A stretch of 32,299 bases of DNA, taken from the NCBI GenBank assembly GCA_003142935.1, contig PLOG01000219.1, positions 8,036 through 40,334 on the forward strand. Reading direction: 5' to 3'. The position numbers and the translations under genes were made by a program. This DNA is from Acidobacteriaceae bacterium. GTDB lineage: Bacteria > Acidobacteriota > Terriglobia > Terriglobales > Acidobacteriaceae. The notes under the pieces were generated by a model. It made no database searches, was not told where the DNA came from, and was given only the letters and a program-made list of their open reading frames with translations. Positions within the stretch are counted from its first letter, which is position 1. Every line of letters starts with the position of its first letter. Of the stretch, positions 17,912 through 24,937 are shown piece after piece.

Positions 17912-18976
17912 TCAGACCAGCTCTTCGTCCTGGCAGACGGCCACCTTGCCGCACTTGCCGGAAGCCATCAGCGCATAGGCGTCGCTGGCGCGTTCCAGCG
18001 GGAACCTGTGGGTGATAATGTCGGCGGGATGAAGATTCCATCGCACCAGCCGCTCCACCAGCTCTTCCATCAGCCAGGTCGAGGTGACCCAGGAGCCGTA
18101 AATCGTCTTCTGATCGTGAATGATGTCGGGCGAAGGATTGAATTCGACCGTTCCGCCTTCGCCGAGAAACACGATCTTTCCCCATTTGCGCGTGGCGCGG
18201 ATGGCCGTTGCGCGAGCGGCATGGTGAGCCGAGCAGTCCACCGCGCGTTCCACGCCATAACCATTTGTAAGCCTTTTCACCTCGGCGATGTTTTCGGGTC
18301 CCGCGGTCAGAACCGTGTCGCAGAGGCCCAGGTCGATGGCGATCTTCATCCGCTCCGGAACCACGTCGATGCCGATGATCTGCCTTGCGCCCAGATTGCG
18401 GCAGAGTGCACCCGTGGCCAGTCCCACCGGTCCCAGGCCGGTAATCAACACGGCGTGATTGCCGTCGATTCCGATCTTCTCCAGCCCCTCATAGGCGGTG
18501 CCGAATCCGCATGCAACCTGCGCGCCATCGCCGTAAGAGAGTTCGTCGGGCAGGGCGATGAGGTCCTTCTCCTCGGCGATCATGTACTCGGCCATGCCGC
18601 CGTCGCGCTGCCATCCGTAGGCGCGGCGGTACTTCTCGCTGGTACAGGAGATCATGTAGCCGCGGCGGCAGTCGTTGCAGACTCCGCAGCCGGAGATGTG
18701 GTAGACGATCACGCGATCGCCGACTTTGAAGCGGCGGCAGTCCGGGCCGGCAACGACGATCTGGCCCGAAGGCTCGTGGCCGGCGATGAAGCCCTGATAC
18801 CCTTCAGTGCCTTTGCCGAGATGCTCGTGGTAGATGCAGCGAATGTCGGAGCCGCAGATCGTCGACGCCTTCACGCGCAACAGAACTTCCCCGTGGCCCG
18901 GCTCCGGCACAGGCACCGTGCGCATTTCAACGGTCGAGTCCCCCGGTAAGAACACTGCGGTCATCGTGGCTTTCAT
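17912..18976 (-). CDS. Zinc-dependent medium-chain alcohol/sugar dehydrogenase
   Basis: 354 residues; start at 18976 with AGGAG upstream. It is a GroES-like plus Rossmann-fold MDR enzyme. Catalytic zinc ligands are visible at C41 (TICGSD) and H67-E68 (AGHEPSG). The structural zinc site is the four-cysteine cluster GCGVCNDC with C97, C100, C103 and C111. The nucleotide-binding glycines are ITGLGPVGLATG (about residue 178). NAD preference is suggested by the Asp in IGIDVVPER. Family members oxidise polyols, threonine or aldoses. Here, in a fucose locus with no isomerase or kinase, oxidation of L-fucose or its reduced form is plausible but unproven. It is 52 bp after the aldo/keto reductase gene and 20 bp before the mutarotase-like gene, so operonic. 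Confidence 0.88.
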   Translation of the reverse strand: MKATMTAVFLPGDSTVEMRTVPVPEPGHGEVLLRVKASTICGSDIRCIYHEHLGKGTEGYQGFIAGHEPSGQIVVAGPDCRRFKVGDRVIVYHISGCGVCNDCRRGYMISCTSEKYRRAYGWQRDGGMAEYMIAEEKDLIALPDELSYGDGAQVACGFGTAYEGLEKIGIDGNHAVLITGLGPVGLATGALCRNLGARQIIGIDVVPERMKIAIDLGLCDTVLTAGPENIAEVKRLTNGYGVERAVDCSAHHAARATAIRATRKWGKIVFLGEGGTVEFNPSPDIIHDQKTIYGSWVTSTWLMEELVERLVRWNLHPADIITHRFPLERASDAYALMASGKCGKVAVCQDEELV

Positions 18977-19028
18977 TTTGGATTGCTCCTGATCGATGTT
19001 AGGCGGTGCTCGAAAAGCCTCACGCGGT

Positions 19029-20051
19029 TTAGGGTGGCGTGATCTCTCCGTTTATGTCCCAAAGATCTTCCCAGGTCTGGCCCTCTTTCCAGAGAAAGAC
19101 CTGGCCCTTGATGAGGCGACAGTTGCGGTCAATGGCGGCGATGGAGCGCATCTCCTCATCGGTGAGGGGATCGCCCACGACGCCCAAGAGATTGGCCCGG
19201 TAGTTGTGGACGGAGAAAGGAAGCGGAACCTGTCCGCGCTGCACTGCCCACTTGATGCAAACCACGGCGGGATGAATGCCGTGGCGCTCAGCGATGCGAA
19301 GGATGACGGGGTCTTCGGTGGGCGAGGTGTCTTCGGGGGTGCGGTCGCGCTCGGGGCGGCCCGGCGAGCCGATGGGACAATAGCCGACCGGAATCATGCC
19401 GTTGGCGAGCACGAAGTGGAACAACTCCGGCTGCTGGAAGTGCGGGTGCAACTCCATCTCGTTGACGGCGGGTTTGATGCGGGCGTCGCGCAGAACAAGC
19501 TTGAGCTTGGGGATGGTCATGTTCGAGGTGCCGATGTGGCGCACCAGGCCCAAGTCGACCAATTGCTCCATCTTGCGCCAGGTGCGCATGTAGTTTTCGT
19601 GGATGTAGGGCTTGGCGTCAGGCGAGCGCGAGGCAACGTCGCAGCCGGGCGGATGGAAGTTGGGGAACGGCCAATGGACGAGGTAGAGGTCGAGGTAGTC
19701 AAGGCGCAGGTCGGCGAGCGACTTGCGGCAGGAGGCGATCACGTCGTCCTCGCTGTGCTTGTCGTTCCACAGCTTCGAGGTGATCCAGAGGTCCTCGCGC
19801 TTGATTCCGCCGCGGAGAATCTCCTGGAACGACGCGCCGATCTCGGCCTCGTTGCCGTAGACCGAAGCGCAATCGAAGTGCCGATAACCGACGGCGGCGG
19901 CGCCTTTGACGGCGGCCGCGACTTGGGCGGCGGAGACGCGATCGGAGCCGTAGGTACCCAGGCCGATGGCGGGCATAGTGGCGCCGGCGGAAAGAGTTCG
20001 TTTCGGAATGGCTGCGGGATCCACGGGAGCGACAGCGGCGGGATTCGACAT
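19029..20051 (-). CDS. Aldo/keto reductase
   Basis: 340 residues; the start at 20051 has AAGGA about 9 bases upstream. The catalytic tetrad is complete: D60 and Y65 (HFDCASVYGNE), K93 (TSKLWND) and H126 (LYLVHWPF). Other AKR signatures include GTSNMTIPKL, NEMELHPHFQQ and the late KWAVQRG plus SVHNYRANL nucleotide-binding region. It is an NAD(P)H-dependent oxidoreductase for aldehydes or aldoses. Some bacterial L-fucose dehydrogenases are aldo/keto reductases, so C1 oxidation of L-fucose is one reasonable role; reduction to a polyol that the next gene's dehydrogenase then oxidises is another. A candidate LacI-type operator lies 27 bp upstream of the start. First gene of the catabolic part of the locus. 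Confidence 0.88.
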   Translation of the reverse strand: MSNPAAVAPVDPAAIPKRTLSAGATMPAIGLGTYGSDRVSAAQVAAAVKGAAAVGYRHFDCASVYGNEAEIGASFQEILRGGIKREDLWITSKLWNDKHSEDDVIASCRKSLADLRLDYLDLYLVHWPFPNFHPPGCDVASRSPDAKPYIHENYMRTWRKMEQLVDLGLVRHIGTSNMTIPKLKLVLRDARIKPAVNEMELHPHFQQPELFHFVLANGMIPVGYCPIGSPGRPERDRTPEDTSPTEDPVILRIAERHGIHPAVVCIKWAVQRGQVPLPFSVHNYRANLLGVVGDPLTDEEMRSIAAIDRNCRLIKGQVFLWKEGQTWEDLWDINGEITPP

Positions 20052-20077
20052 GCGCGATCTTCCTTGCGAGAGAATAG

Positions 20078-20091
20078 AGTTATCGCTAACT
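20078..20091 (-). promoter_or_regulatory. Candidate LacI-family operator upstream of the aldo/keto reductase
   Basis: AGTTATCGCTAACT is an inverted repeat AGTTA/TAACT around TCGC, the even-spaced palindrome with central CG typical of LacI-family sites. It lies 27-40 bases before the start codon, where it would block elongation or initiation. The half-site GTTATCGC recurs, in reverse orientation, in 20293-20306. Confidence 0.4.
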
Positions 20092-20292
20092 TCAAGGAAG
20101 AATACATCAGCCAACAGTGGGTGTCAAATCGCTTTGTTCTTTCGGCCGATTTGGTACTGGCTGGCGGCGTGAATGGGCCTTGCCGGGCAGCTGGCGGGCC
20201 TCGGCTAGGTGGAGACACCAGTGAGGACAGTTCGAAAACCCGGCTTTGAGCCTGTACGAGATCGAATTGCGTTATCCAGCCTTCTAAGCGTG

Positions 20293-20306
20293 CGATAACG
20301 GTATCG
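20293..20306 (-). promoter_or_regulatory. Second candidate operator palindrome between the mutarotase and aldo/keto reductase genes
   Basis: CGATAACGGTATCG is palindromic at 12 of 14 positions with a central CG and contains, on the minus strand, GTTATCG as in the site at 20078. It lies in the 291-bp gap 20052-20342, in which I see no gene. Confidence 0.3.
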
Positions 20307-20342
20307 TCAATTTCGCGCGTGCAAAAGTATTCAGGGGAAAGC

Positions 20343-20732
20343 CTAGCCGGACTCTAGCACTAGGTTCGCATATTGAATGGTGTCACCGGTCCGGATGATC
20401 CCGATGGCATGCGGCACTCGTTTCTTGAAGTCGATGTGAGGCTCGAATTCGAGAGCGACGCCATCCAAAGCATGCTTGAATTGCAGGATCGTCTCAGCGC
20501 TATTTACCTCGTTGAACTCCTCAGCCATGAAAGCTCGGGCCACACTGAAGTTGCTGCGAATGGCTGCCAATACATCGAGAACTCGAGGCATGTCATCGAC
20601 CAGGGAAATATCCACCGTCTCGATATCCTTCCAAAAGGGAAACCCACGGTCAGCAATGACCAGAGTATTGGTGTGGCGGACAAGGCTAAGCAACGAGTTG
20701 ATTTTTGGGTTCAGGATTCCTGATTTCAGCAT
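20343..20732 (-). CDS. RbsD/FucU-family mutarotase (D-ribose pyranase / L-fucose mutarotase type)
   Basis: 129 residues, the usual length for RbsD. The start at 20732 has GGGAG about 9 bases upstream; a start 3 codons earlier is possible. Conserved features: MLKSGILNPKINSLL at the N terminus, VRHTNTLVIADRGFP with catalytic-type His20 and Asp28, a VDISLVDDMPRVLDVL segment, and IQYANLVLESG at the C terminus. Such enzymes are oligomeric and speed interconversion of pyranose and furanose forms or anomers of ribose or fucose. It sits between the LacI regulator and the catabolic genes, so it probably belongs to the same regulon. It is closer to classical RbsD than the second family member at 17382-17891. 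Confidence 0.88.
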   Translation of the reverse strand: MLKSGILNPKINSLLSLVRHTNTLVIADRGFPFWKDIETVDISLVDDMPRVLDVLAAIRSNFSVARAFMAEEFNEVNSAETILQFKHALDGVALEFEPHIDFKKRVPHAIGIIRTGDTIQYANLVLESG

Positions 20733-20833
20733 GCAGCGCAATCTCCCGAAGGCGTTTTCAATTGAATTCTACTCGTGGGCTCTTGTTTGAAGTGGATAAT
20801 CGCCACGCTCTAGCTTCCACCGGGAAGGATTTG

Positions 20834-21141
20834 TCACAGGTTTCGCATCAGATCCTGGATCTCCCTGACCGGCTTGACATCGATAGCCAGGATCACATCC
20901 CCAGCCAGCAACCCGGCTTTGCCCGCTTCGCTACGCTTGGCACGCGAAAAAGAATCACTCCGGTTTCGCCCGGAGTTCCAGCGGTGGATCGCTCATCCAG
21001 CCCGATGATCTTGCGCGCCCTTGCATCGGCCCAAAGAACGACCTGCCGCCTCCGGCCTTCGCTGAATGCCCCGGCTACGGCGCGATACGTTGACAGCAGT
21101 TCAGGCAGTCTGGCATTGGCCGGCAGGAGCCCGAGATTCAT
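20834..21141 (-). pseudogene. Frameshifted PDZ-domain remnant coupled to lacI-type gene
   Basis: The ATG at 21141 overlaps the LacI stop codon as ATGA. The first frame reads about 68 sensible residues (LPELLSTYRAVAGAFSEGRR, RKIIGLDERSTAGTPGE, TGVILF) and then loses sense, ending at 20893. One frame over, from about 20955 to the TGA at 20834, the minus strand encodes SEAGKAGLLAGDVILAIDVK and PVREIQDLMRNL, an unmistakable PDZ ligand-loop and helix pattern. A one-base change at the run of five T near 20947 would join them into about 102 residues. The upstream part is unrecognised and looks like the tail of a larger protein. Either a sequencing or assembly slip or genuine decay; intact function is doubtful. 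Confidence 0.6.
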
Positions 21142-22211
21142 GGATGCCCGTTCGTACCTGGCATCGCATTCAATGGCGCGGTTACCTGTTCGATCACCGC
21201 TTTCCTGTCGGTCGAAGCCCGCACCACAAGTTGAGGCTGAATGATGATTGTTTTATTTCGCGGATGAGTCTTTGATTCCAGTAACGACAAGGTCAAACGT
21301 CCAGCTCGCTCGCCGATCATGTCGGTCTGTTGGTCGATGCTCGATAGAGGAATGCGGAGTTCAGTATCATAATGGAGATTCCCAGATCCGATGACAGCGA
21401 TATCCCCCGGCACACTTAAGCCTGCATCGAGAATGGCATGAATCGCCCCAATTGCCATGGGGTCGTTATAGCAAAATACTCCATCAGGACGAGGATTCAG
21501 GGCAAGTAGGCGGTGCATCAAGTCAGCCCCGCTTTCCCTGCTTTGCACGTCCACCAACCGGGGCCTGGACACATAACTTGAAAGAGACTTCAACTTATGC
21601 TTGGCCAAGGCATTTTGATACCCCTTAAGACGCCCGACGCCTGGGCTATTGTCAGGCCCACGTAAGTGAGCAATCCTCTTGCACCCTATTTCAATGAGAT
21701 GTTCCGTGGCCAATAACCCGATCGCCTCGTCGTCGGCTCCGACATAGTTAGCGTCCAGCTCCGGGAAATTGCGGTCTATCAAAACCAATGGCAGCCCTTG
21801 CCTTTGGATACGCTCGAATACAGATGGGTTGGTGGATGAGGAGGCAATGACGAGAGCATCCAACCGGCGGCCCAAGAGTCGGTTGATCTCATTCTTTTCC
21901 AGCTCGGCATCCTCTTCCGAGGTCGAAATTGTGAGGCAGTAATCCTTCTTCAGAAGCGCCCTTGAAAGTGATTTTGCTACTTGGGCAAAGAACGGGTGCA
22001 ACAGGTCGGGGACCACAAGACCAACCAGATATGTCTTTCCGGTGACCAAGCCACGTGCAGTTAGATTCGGGGTGTAGTCAAGTTCCTTAACACGATCCAG
22101 AACTCGCTTCCGGGTCGCTTCGCCTATGTCCTCGTGGTTCCTAAGCACCTTCGAAACTGTGACCACGGACACCCCGAGGTCACGCGCGATGTCTTTCATC
22201 GTCGTGAGCAT
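21138..22211 (-). CDS. LacI-family transcriptional regulator
   Basis: 357 residues. The N-terminal helix-turn-helix is textbook LacI: MKDIARDLGVSVVTVSKVL, then GEATRKRVLDRVKELDYTPN with hinge-helix residues NLTARGL. The sugar-binding periplasmic-binding-like core follows (VGLVVPDLLHPFFAQVAKSL, RRLDALVIASS, RIAHLRGP, GVFCYNDPMAIGAI, DIAVIGSG, SSIDQQTDMIGERAGRLTL). The start at 22211 is tentative; the second Met at 22199 is the usual family start, and neither has a Shine-Dalgarno. It heads the minus-strand sugar locus and probably represses the fucosidase, transporter and dehydrogenase genes, with a fucose-derived metabolite as inducer (inferred from context). Confidence 0.92.
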   Translation of the reverse strand: MLTTMKDIARDLGVSVVTVSKVLRNHEDIGEATRKRVLDRVKELDYTPNLTARGLVTGKTYLVGLVVPDLLHPFFAQVAKSLSRALLKKDYCLTISTSEEDAELEKNEINRLLGRRLDALVIASSSTNPSVFERIQRQGLPLVLIDRNFPELDANYVGADDEAIGLLATEHLIEIGCKRIAHLRGPDNSPGVGRLKGYQNALAKHKLKSLSSYVSRPRLVDVQSRESGADLMHRLLALNPRPDGVFCYNDPMAIGAIHAILDAGLSVPGDIAVIGSGNLHYDTELRIPLSSIDQQTDMIGERAGRLTLSLLESKTHPRNKTIIIQPQLVVRASTDRKAVIEQVTAPLNAMPGTNGHP

Positions 22212-22221
22212 AAATTTTCAT

Positions 22222-22250
22222 ATTATCATAGTCACAGTAAAGTATGTGAT
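22222..22250 (-). promoter_or_regulatory. Candidate promoter of the LacI-type gene
   Basis: On the minus strand ATCACA (22250-22245) is followed after 17 bases by GATAAT (22227-22222). This would start transcription only a few bases before the ATG at 22211, giving a very short leader and matching the lack of a ribosome site. Confidence 0.35.
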
Positions 22251-22256
22251 ACCTGA

Positions 22257-22481
22257 ATCGTTAACTCAGGGCAATCGCATTTGGATTTTTCACTCACGGA
22301 TTGCTGGTCATGAAGTCGATTCGGGCGGCATAGGCGGAGCTAGCGCTGCCGAAAACCATTGCCATGAGGGCAATGTGAAGACAAAATGACACCGGAAGAT
22401 GCCAGAAACAGACGAACTCGGACTTTCTGGCCGATTCGGATGTCAAGAGAATTCCAAATGCGATTGCCCTGATCGTTAACT
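22257..22481. mobile_element. 205-bp MITE-like element with 19-bp inverted repeats and 10-bp target duplication
   Basis: CAGGGCAATCGCATTTGGA at 22267-22285 is repeated as its exact reverse complement at 22453-22471. The direct repeat ATCGTTAACT abuts both outer ends (22257-22266 and 22472-22481). The element is therefore 22267-22471, 205 bp, with perfect termini and a perfect 10-bp duplication, which is the signature of DDE transposition. It carries no transposase; a minus-strand frame inside has no convincing similarity. The 10-bp duplication fits IS4-like or related families better than IS5 or IS3. It landed 46 bp upstream of the LacI-type gene, just beyond its candidate promoter. Confidence 0.85.
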
Positions 22482-22574
22482 GCTGCCAATTTCGCCGGAT
22501 TGGTGAATGTGTAATATTTACGGGTAAGGTTCCGCTGGACAGTGCTGAGTTCGCAGTATCCATCACGCAGCGAT

Positions 22575-23631
22575 CTACTCTGAATCCAAGTGAATATCGG
22601 AGCGCCTGTATTGGTCCAGGATTTTCTTCAGTTTGGGGTCCAATAGGAAAGACGAGAAAAATCCTGGAATGGCCGCACGCAAGGCGTTTGCGGCAACCAG
22701 TTCTGATGGCGGGAGGGCAGGATTCATGGTCCGGAGCCAGCTTCTGAAGCAGAGCCAGACTTCAGCGGTGTAGTTCAGCGAAAGGTGCTGAAGCAATCCC
22801 TGAGCGATACATCCCAACTGAACATGGACGTGGAAGGCCGCGATCTTGCGGCGGATCGCGGCGCGGTAAGCGTCGCTGGTTCGATGTAGATACTGGTCAC
22901 CATCGCCGCGCTTGAGCGGCTTCATTCCGCACATCCAGAAGTGGTAGGCATAGGCGCCGAGGACGTGAACGGCTTGACGGAACCCGAGCTCGATTCTGAA
23001 CCGGTAACCGTAGAGCATGAGGATATCGAGAGGGGCAAGGGTGAGGTCGGTGGAAAGCAGGAAGATGGTTCCGCGCTGGGGATGGCGGACGATGACGAAG
23101 CGCACCAGACGTGCCGCCGGGCGCCAGATCAAATCCAGGCAACGGTAGCGCAGAGTGACGTTGTTTTCGCCATAGACAGGACTGGGGGCTGAGGTGAACG
23201 CGGCATCGTCCTGAGCGAGTTCCTTGAGGCGGACCTTTTCCCCATAGATTCTTGGCCTGCCCCGTCGACGATGCTCGGGCATGGGCACAGGCAGGTAAGC
23301 GACGGCGTTGCTCTTGGCGCGAGTTACAAGGTGATGTCCGTTGGCGAGTAACTGATGGATGAACTTGCCGCTGGCATAATAGGCGTCTGCCACTAGCAGA
23401 ACACTGCGCGCCAAGACGTTGGCGATGGAAAACAGCAGTACCGCCAGCTTGTCGAGCAGGGTTCTGGAATCGCGGTTGGAGAAGACCAGCCCTTCGTGAA
23501 TCCGCGAGGTCAGTGGTACGGCGGCCACATGTCCGGAAGGGCCTTGGACCAGCAGAGAAATGGCCTGAAACGAATGGCCCATGATGTATTCCGGTTTGGA
23601 ATTGCTGGCCGATTGCTGGTGCAAGTTCTTA
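22575..23631 (-). pseudogene. IS4-like DDE transposase, C-terminal part (split by an IS5 insertion)
   Basis: About 350 residues that complete the N-terminal fragment at 24524-24846. Visible DDE-fold motifs are VLLVADAYYASG (second catalytic Asp) and YGYRFRIELGFRQAV, the Y-x2-R-x3-E signature with the catalytic Glu. Basic HRRRGRPRIYGEKV lies between them. The sequence resumes exactly at the IS5 target TTA: fusing the two halves after removing 892 bp plus one TTA restores the reading frame (AVKNLHQQSASN), giving about 458 codons. Without excision the C-terminal part has only an internal TTG start and lacks the first catalytic Asp, so it is inactive. I could not find the inverted repeats of this older element. 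Confidence 0.8.
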
Positions 23632-23639
23632 GAGCCTGT

Positions 23640-24122
23640 TTACGATCTCCTGAGCAGTAATCTGAGGAAGGCCAAGTGGATCATCTGCAAGCTGGTATTC
23701 AGTTTTCGTTCGCAGTTCTTCCATAGCCGGCGGCACTTTTCCAGCCACGCGAAGGACCGTTCTACAATCCAGCGTTTCGGCAGCACGACAAACGTATGCA
23801 GTTCATTGCGCTTGACGACTTGAACCGTGGCCTTCAGCTGCTCCATAACGCTGTCTGCGAACGGTTGGCCCGTGTAACCGCCGTCAACCAGCACGCTCTC
23901 CACCAACTCCAGATTCGACTTGCACCGCTCGATAGCCTGCACAGCGCAGTTGCGGTCCGTCACCTCGGCCGTGGTTACGGCGACAGCATGTGGCATTCCC
24001 TGCGTGTCCACCGCGATATGCCGCTTGATGCCGGAGATCTTTTTGCCCGCGTCGTAGCCCTTCTGCTCGGCGCTGTCGGTGTTCTTCACGCTTTGCGCAT
24101 CAACGATCAAAAAGCTGGTCAT
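23640..24122 (-). CDS. IS5-family transposase, second frame (OrfB)
   Basis: 160 residues from the internal ATG at 24122; the frame is open upstream as far as the run of eight A near 24172, so the natural product is probably a fusion with OrfA. It carries the DDE catalytic core: FLIVDAQSVKNT (first Asp), SVLVDGGYTGQ (second Asp) and RWIVERSFAWLEKCRR with the Glu and following basic residue. GYDAGKKISGIKRHIAVDT is the typical IS5 strand region. The stop codon lies inside the terminal inverted repeat. Confidence 0.9.
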   Translation of the reverse strand: MTSFLIVDAQSVKNTDSAEQKGYDAGKKISGIKRHIAVDTQGMPHAVAVTTAEVTDRNCAVQAIERCKSNLELVESVLVDGGYTGQPFADSVMEQLKATVQVVKRNELHTFVVLPKRWIVERSFAWLEKCRRLWKNCERKLNTSLQMIHLAFLRLLLRRS

Positions 24123-24435
24123 GGCGTTGCGCCCCAGTTTCTCGCGGGCCTCGCCAACGGATTTTTTTTAAGGCTCGCTCCAGAGCGCTCGTTCCGTCCT
24201 GATCGGTTGCGCTCCACTTGGCAAAATACGAGTACACCGTGACCCAGTTGGGAAACCTGTCCGGGAGCATACGCCACTGGCAACCGCTCTTGAGCAGGTA
24301 GAGCACTGCGTTGAAGACCTCATGCAAATCCACCGTGCGCGGCTTGGTGCGCTTGCGCACGCCTTCCAGCAAGGGACGGATCAACTCAAACTGCTCCCGG
24401 CTGATATCGCTTGGATACGGCTTTCTTGGCTCCAT
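24100..24435 (-). CDS. IS5-family transposase, first frame (OrfA)
   Basis: 111 residues containing the N-terminal DUF4096-like domain of IS5 transposases: PYPSDISREQFELIRPLLEG, VFNAVLYLLKSGCQWRMLP and FPNWVTVYSYFAKW. After ALKK the frame passes the A8 tract (minus strand, about 24165-24172) and ends in 19 residues with no family likeness. Loss of one A in the message would place the ribosome in the OrfB frame (ALKKSVGEAREKLGRNAMTS). Overlap with OrfB is 23 bases from the OrfB ATG. Confidence 0.88.
   Translation of the reverse strand: MEPRKPYPSDISREQFELIRPLLEGVRKRTKPRTVDLHEVFNAVLYLLKSGCQWRMLPDRFPNWVTVYSYFAKWSATDQDGTSALERALKKIRWRGPRETGAQRHDQLFDR
24165..24172 (-). promoter_or_regulatory. Slippage site (A8) between the IS5 transposase frames
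   Basis: Eight A in the message, preceded by CCTT. One A fewer in the transcript, or a +1 shift, fuses OrfA to OrfB; the -1 frame reaches a TGA about 40 bases on. Position and type match the programmed slippage or frameshifting known in IS5/IS427 elements. Confidence 0.55.
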
Positions 24436-24523
24436 TTCTCAGATTTACCGTACTGAGGGAGAAGCTGCATATATCTACCGTGATGACCACGGCAGATCAG
24501 GACCAAAGATCGTAAACAGGCTC

Positions 24524-24846
24524 TTAACGGCGGGCATCAGCTTGCCCTCCTTGGGCGCCTTGATGCCGTCGGCCAGGCAGACCACGCGGGAGCCGGCACA
24601 AACGGGCTTGAACAGCGTCAGGCACAATTTCACCCAGCAGGCGGTGAGCTTGTCCAAATCAAGTCCCTTGCTGTGAAACAGATGCAGGAAGCGGTGGTAA
24701 GCCTCGGGACGCAAGCCGAGAACACGGACATAGCTGCTAACCCCGGCCAGATCCAGGCGGCAACAGAGGCCAATCAGGGGCAGGACCAACCACAGGAAGG
24801 TGCGTGATCTGTGGCAAGCAGGCCGCAGTGATCGAACAGCGTTCAT
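24524..24846 (-). pseudogene. IS4-like DDE transposase, N-terminal part (split by an IS5 insertion)
   Basis: From an ATG at 24846, about 107 residues: RSRTFLWLVLPLIGLCCRLD, VSSYVRVLGLRPEAYHRFLH, LDLDKLTACWVKLCLTLF and VVCLADGIKAPKEGKLMPAV, the last carrying the first catalytic Asp (ADG). The frame is cut by the IS5 element after PAVK and then reads 16 foreign residues. It belongs with the C-terminal part at 22575-23631. The start codon is only 28 bases from the large palindrome at 24875-24924. Confidence 0.8.
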
Positions 24847-24874
24847 CTAGGGAACCCAAAGAGTCATGTAGGCA

Positions 24875-24924
24875 ACCTCGATTGTGTCTGACAGCACTAT
24901 AGTGCTATCAGACACAATCGAGGT
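24875..24924. repeat. 50-bp near-perfect palindrome between divergent mobile-element genes
   Basis: Two 25-base arms meet at 24899/24900 with no loop. The right arm runs TAGTGCTATCAGACACAATC then GAGGT, and 24 of 25 positions pair. The only mismatch is C/A, which becomes a G-U wobble in minus-strand RNA. It lies 28 bases from the ATG of the IS4-like transposase (minus) and 13 bases from the ATG of the small protein at 24938 (plus). A TATACT -10-like hexamer (24924-24929) abuts the right arm. It could be a shared operator, an anti-readthrough hairpin, or two fused element ends. Confidence 0.9.
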
Positions 24925-24937
24925 ATACTTTTCTCCG

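Larger units (their letters stand above)
23632..24523 (-). mobile_element. Complete IS5-family (IS427-like) insertion sequence, 892 bp
   Basis: The ends are perfect 16-bp inverted repeats, GAGCCTGTTTACGATC at 23632-23647 and its complement at 24508-24523, flanked on both sides by the target duplication TTA (23629-23631 and 24524-24526). The terminal sequence, the TNA duplication and the two-frame transposase match the IS427 subgroup of IS5. Both transposase frames run on the minus strand. The element has inserted into an older transposase gene and looks intact. Confidence 0.92.

Noticed and set aside
22294-22566. 90-codon minus-strand frame across the MITE
   Set aside because: It crosses the element end and its target duplication and shows no recognisable domain, so it is probably fortuitous.
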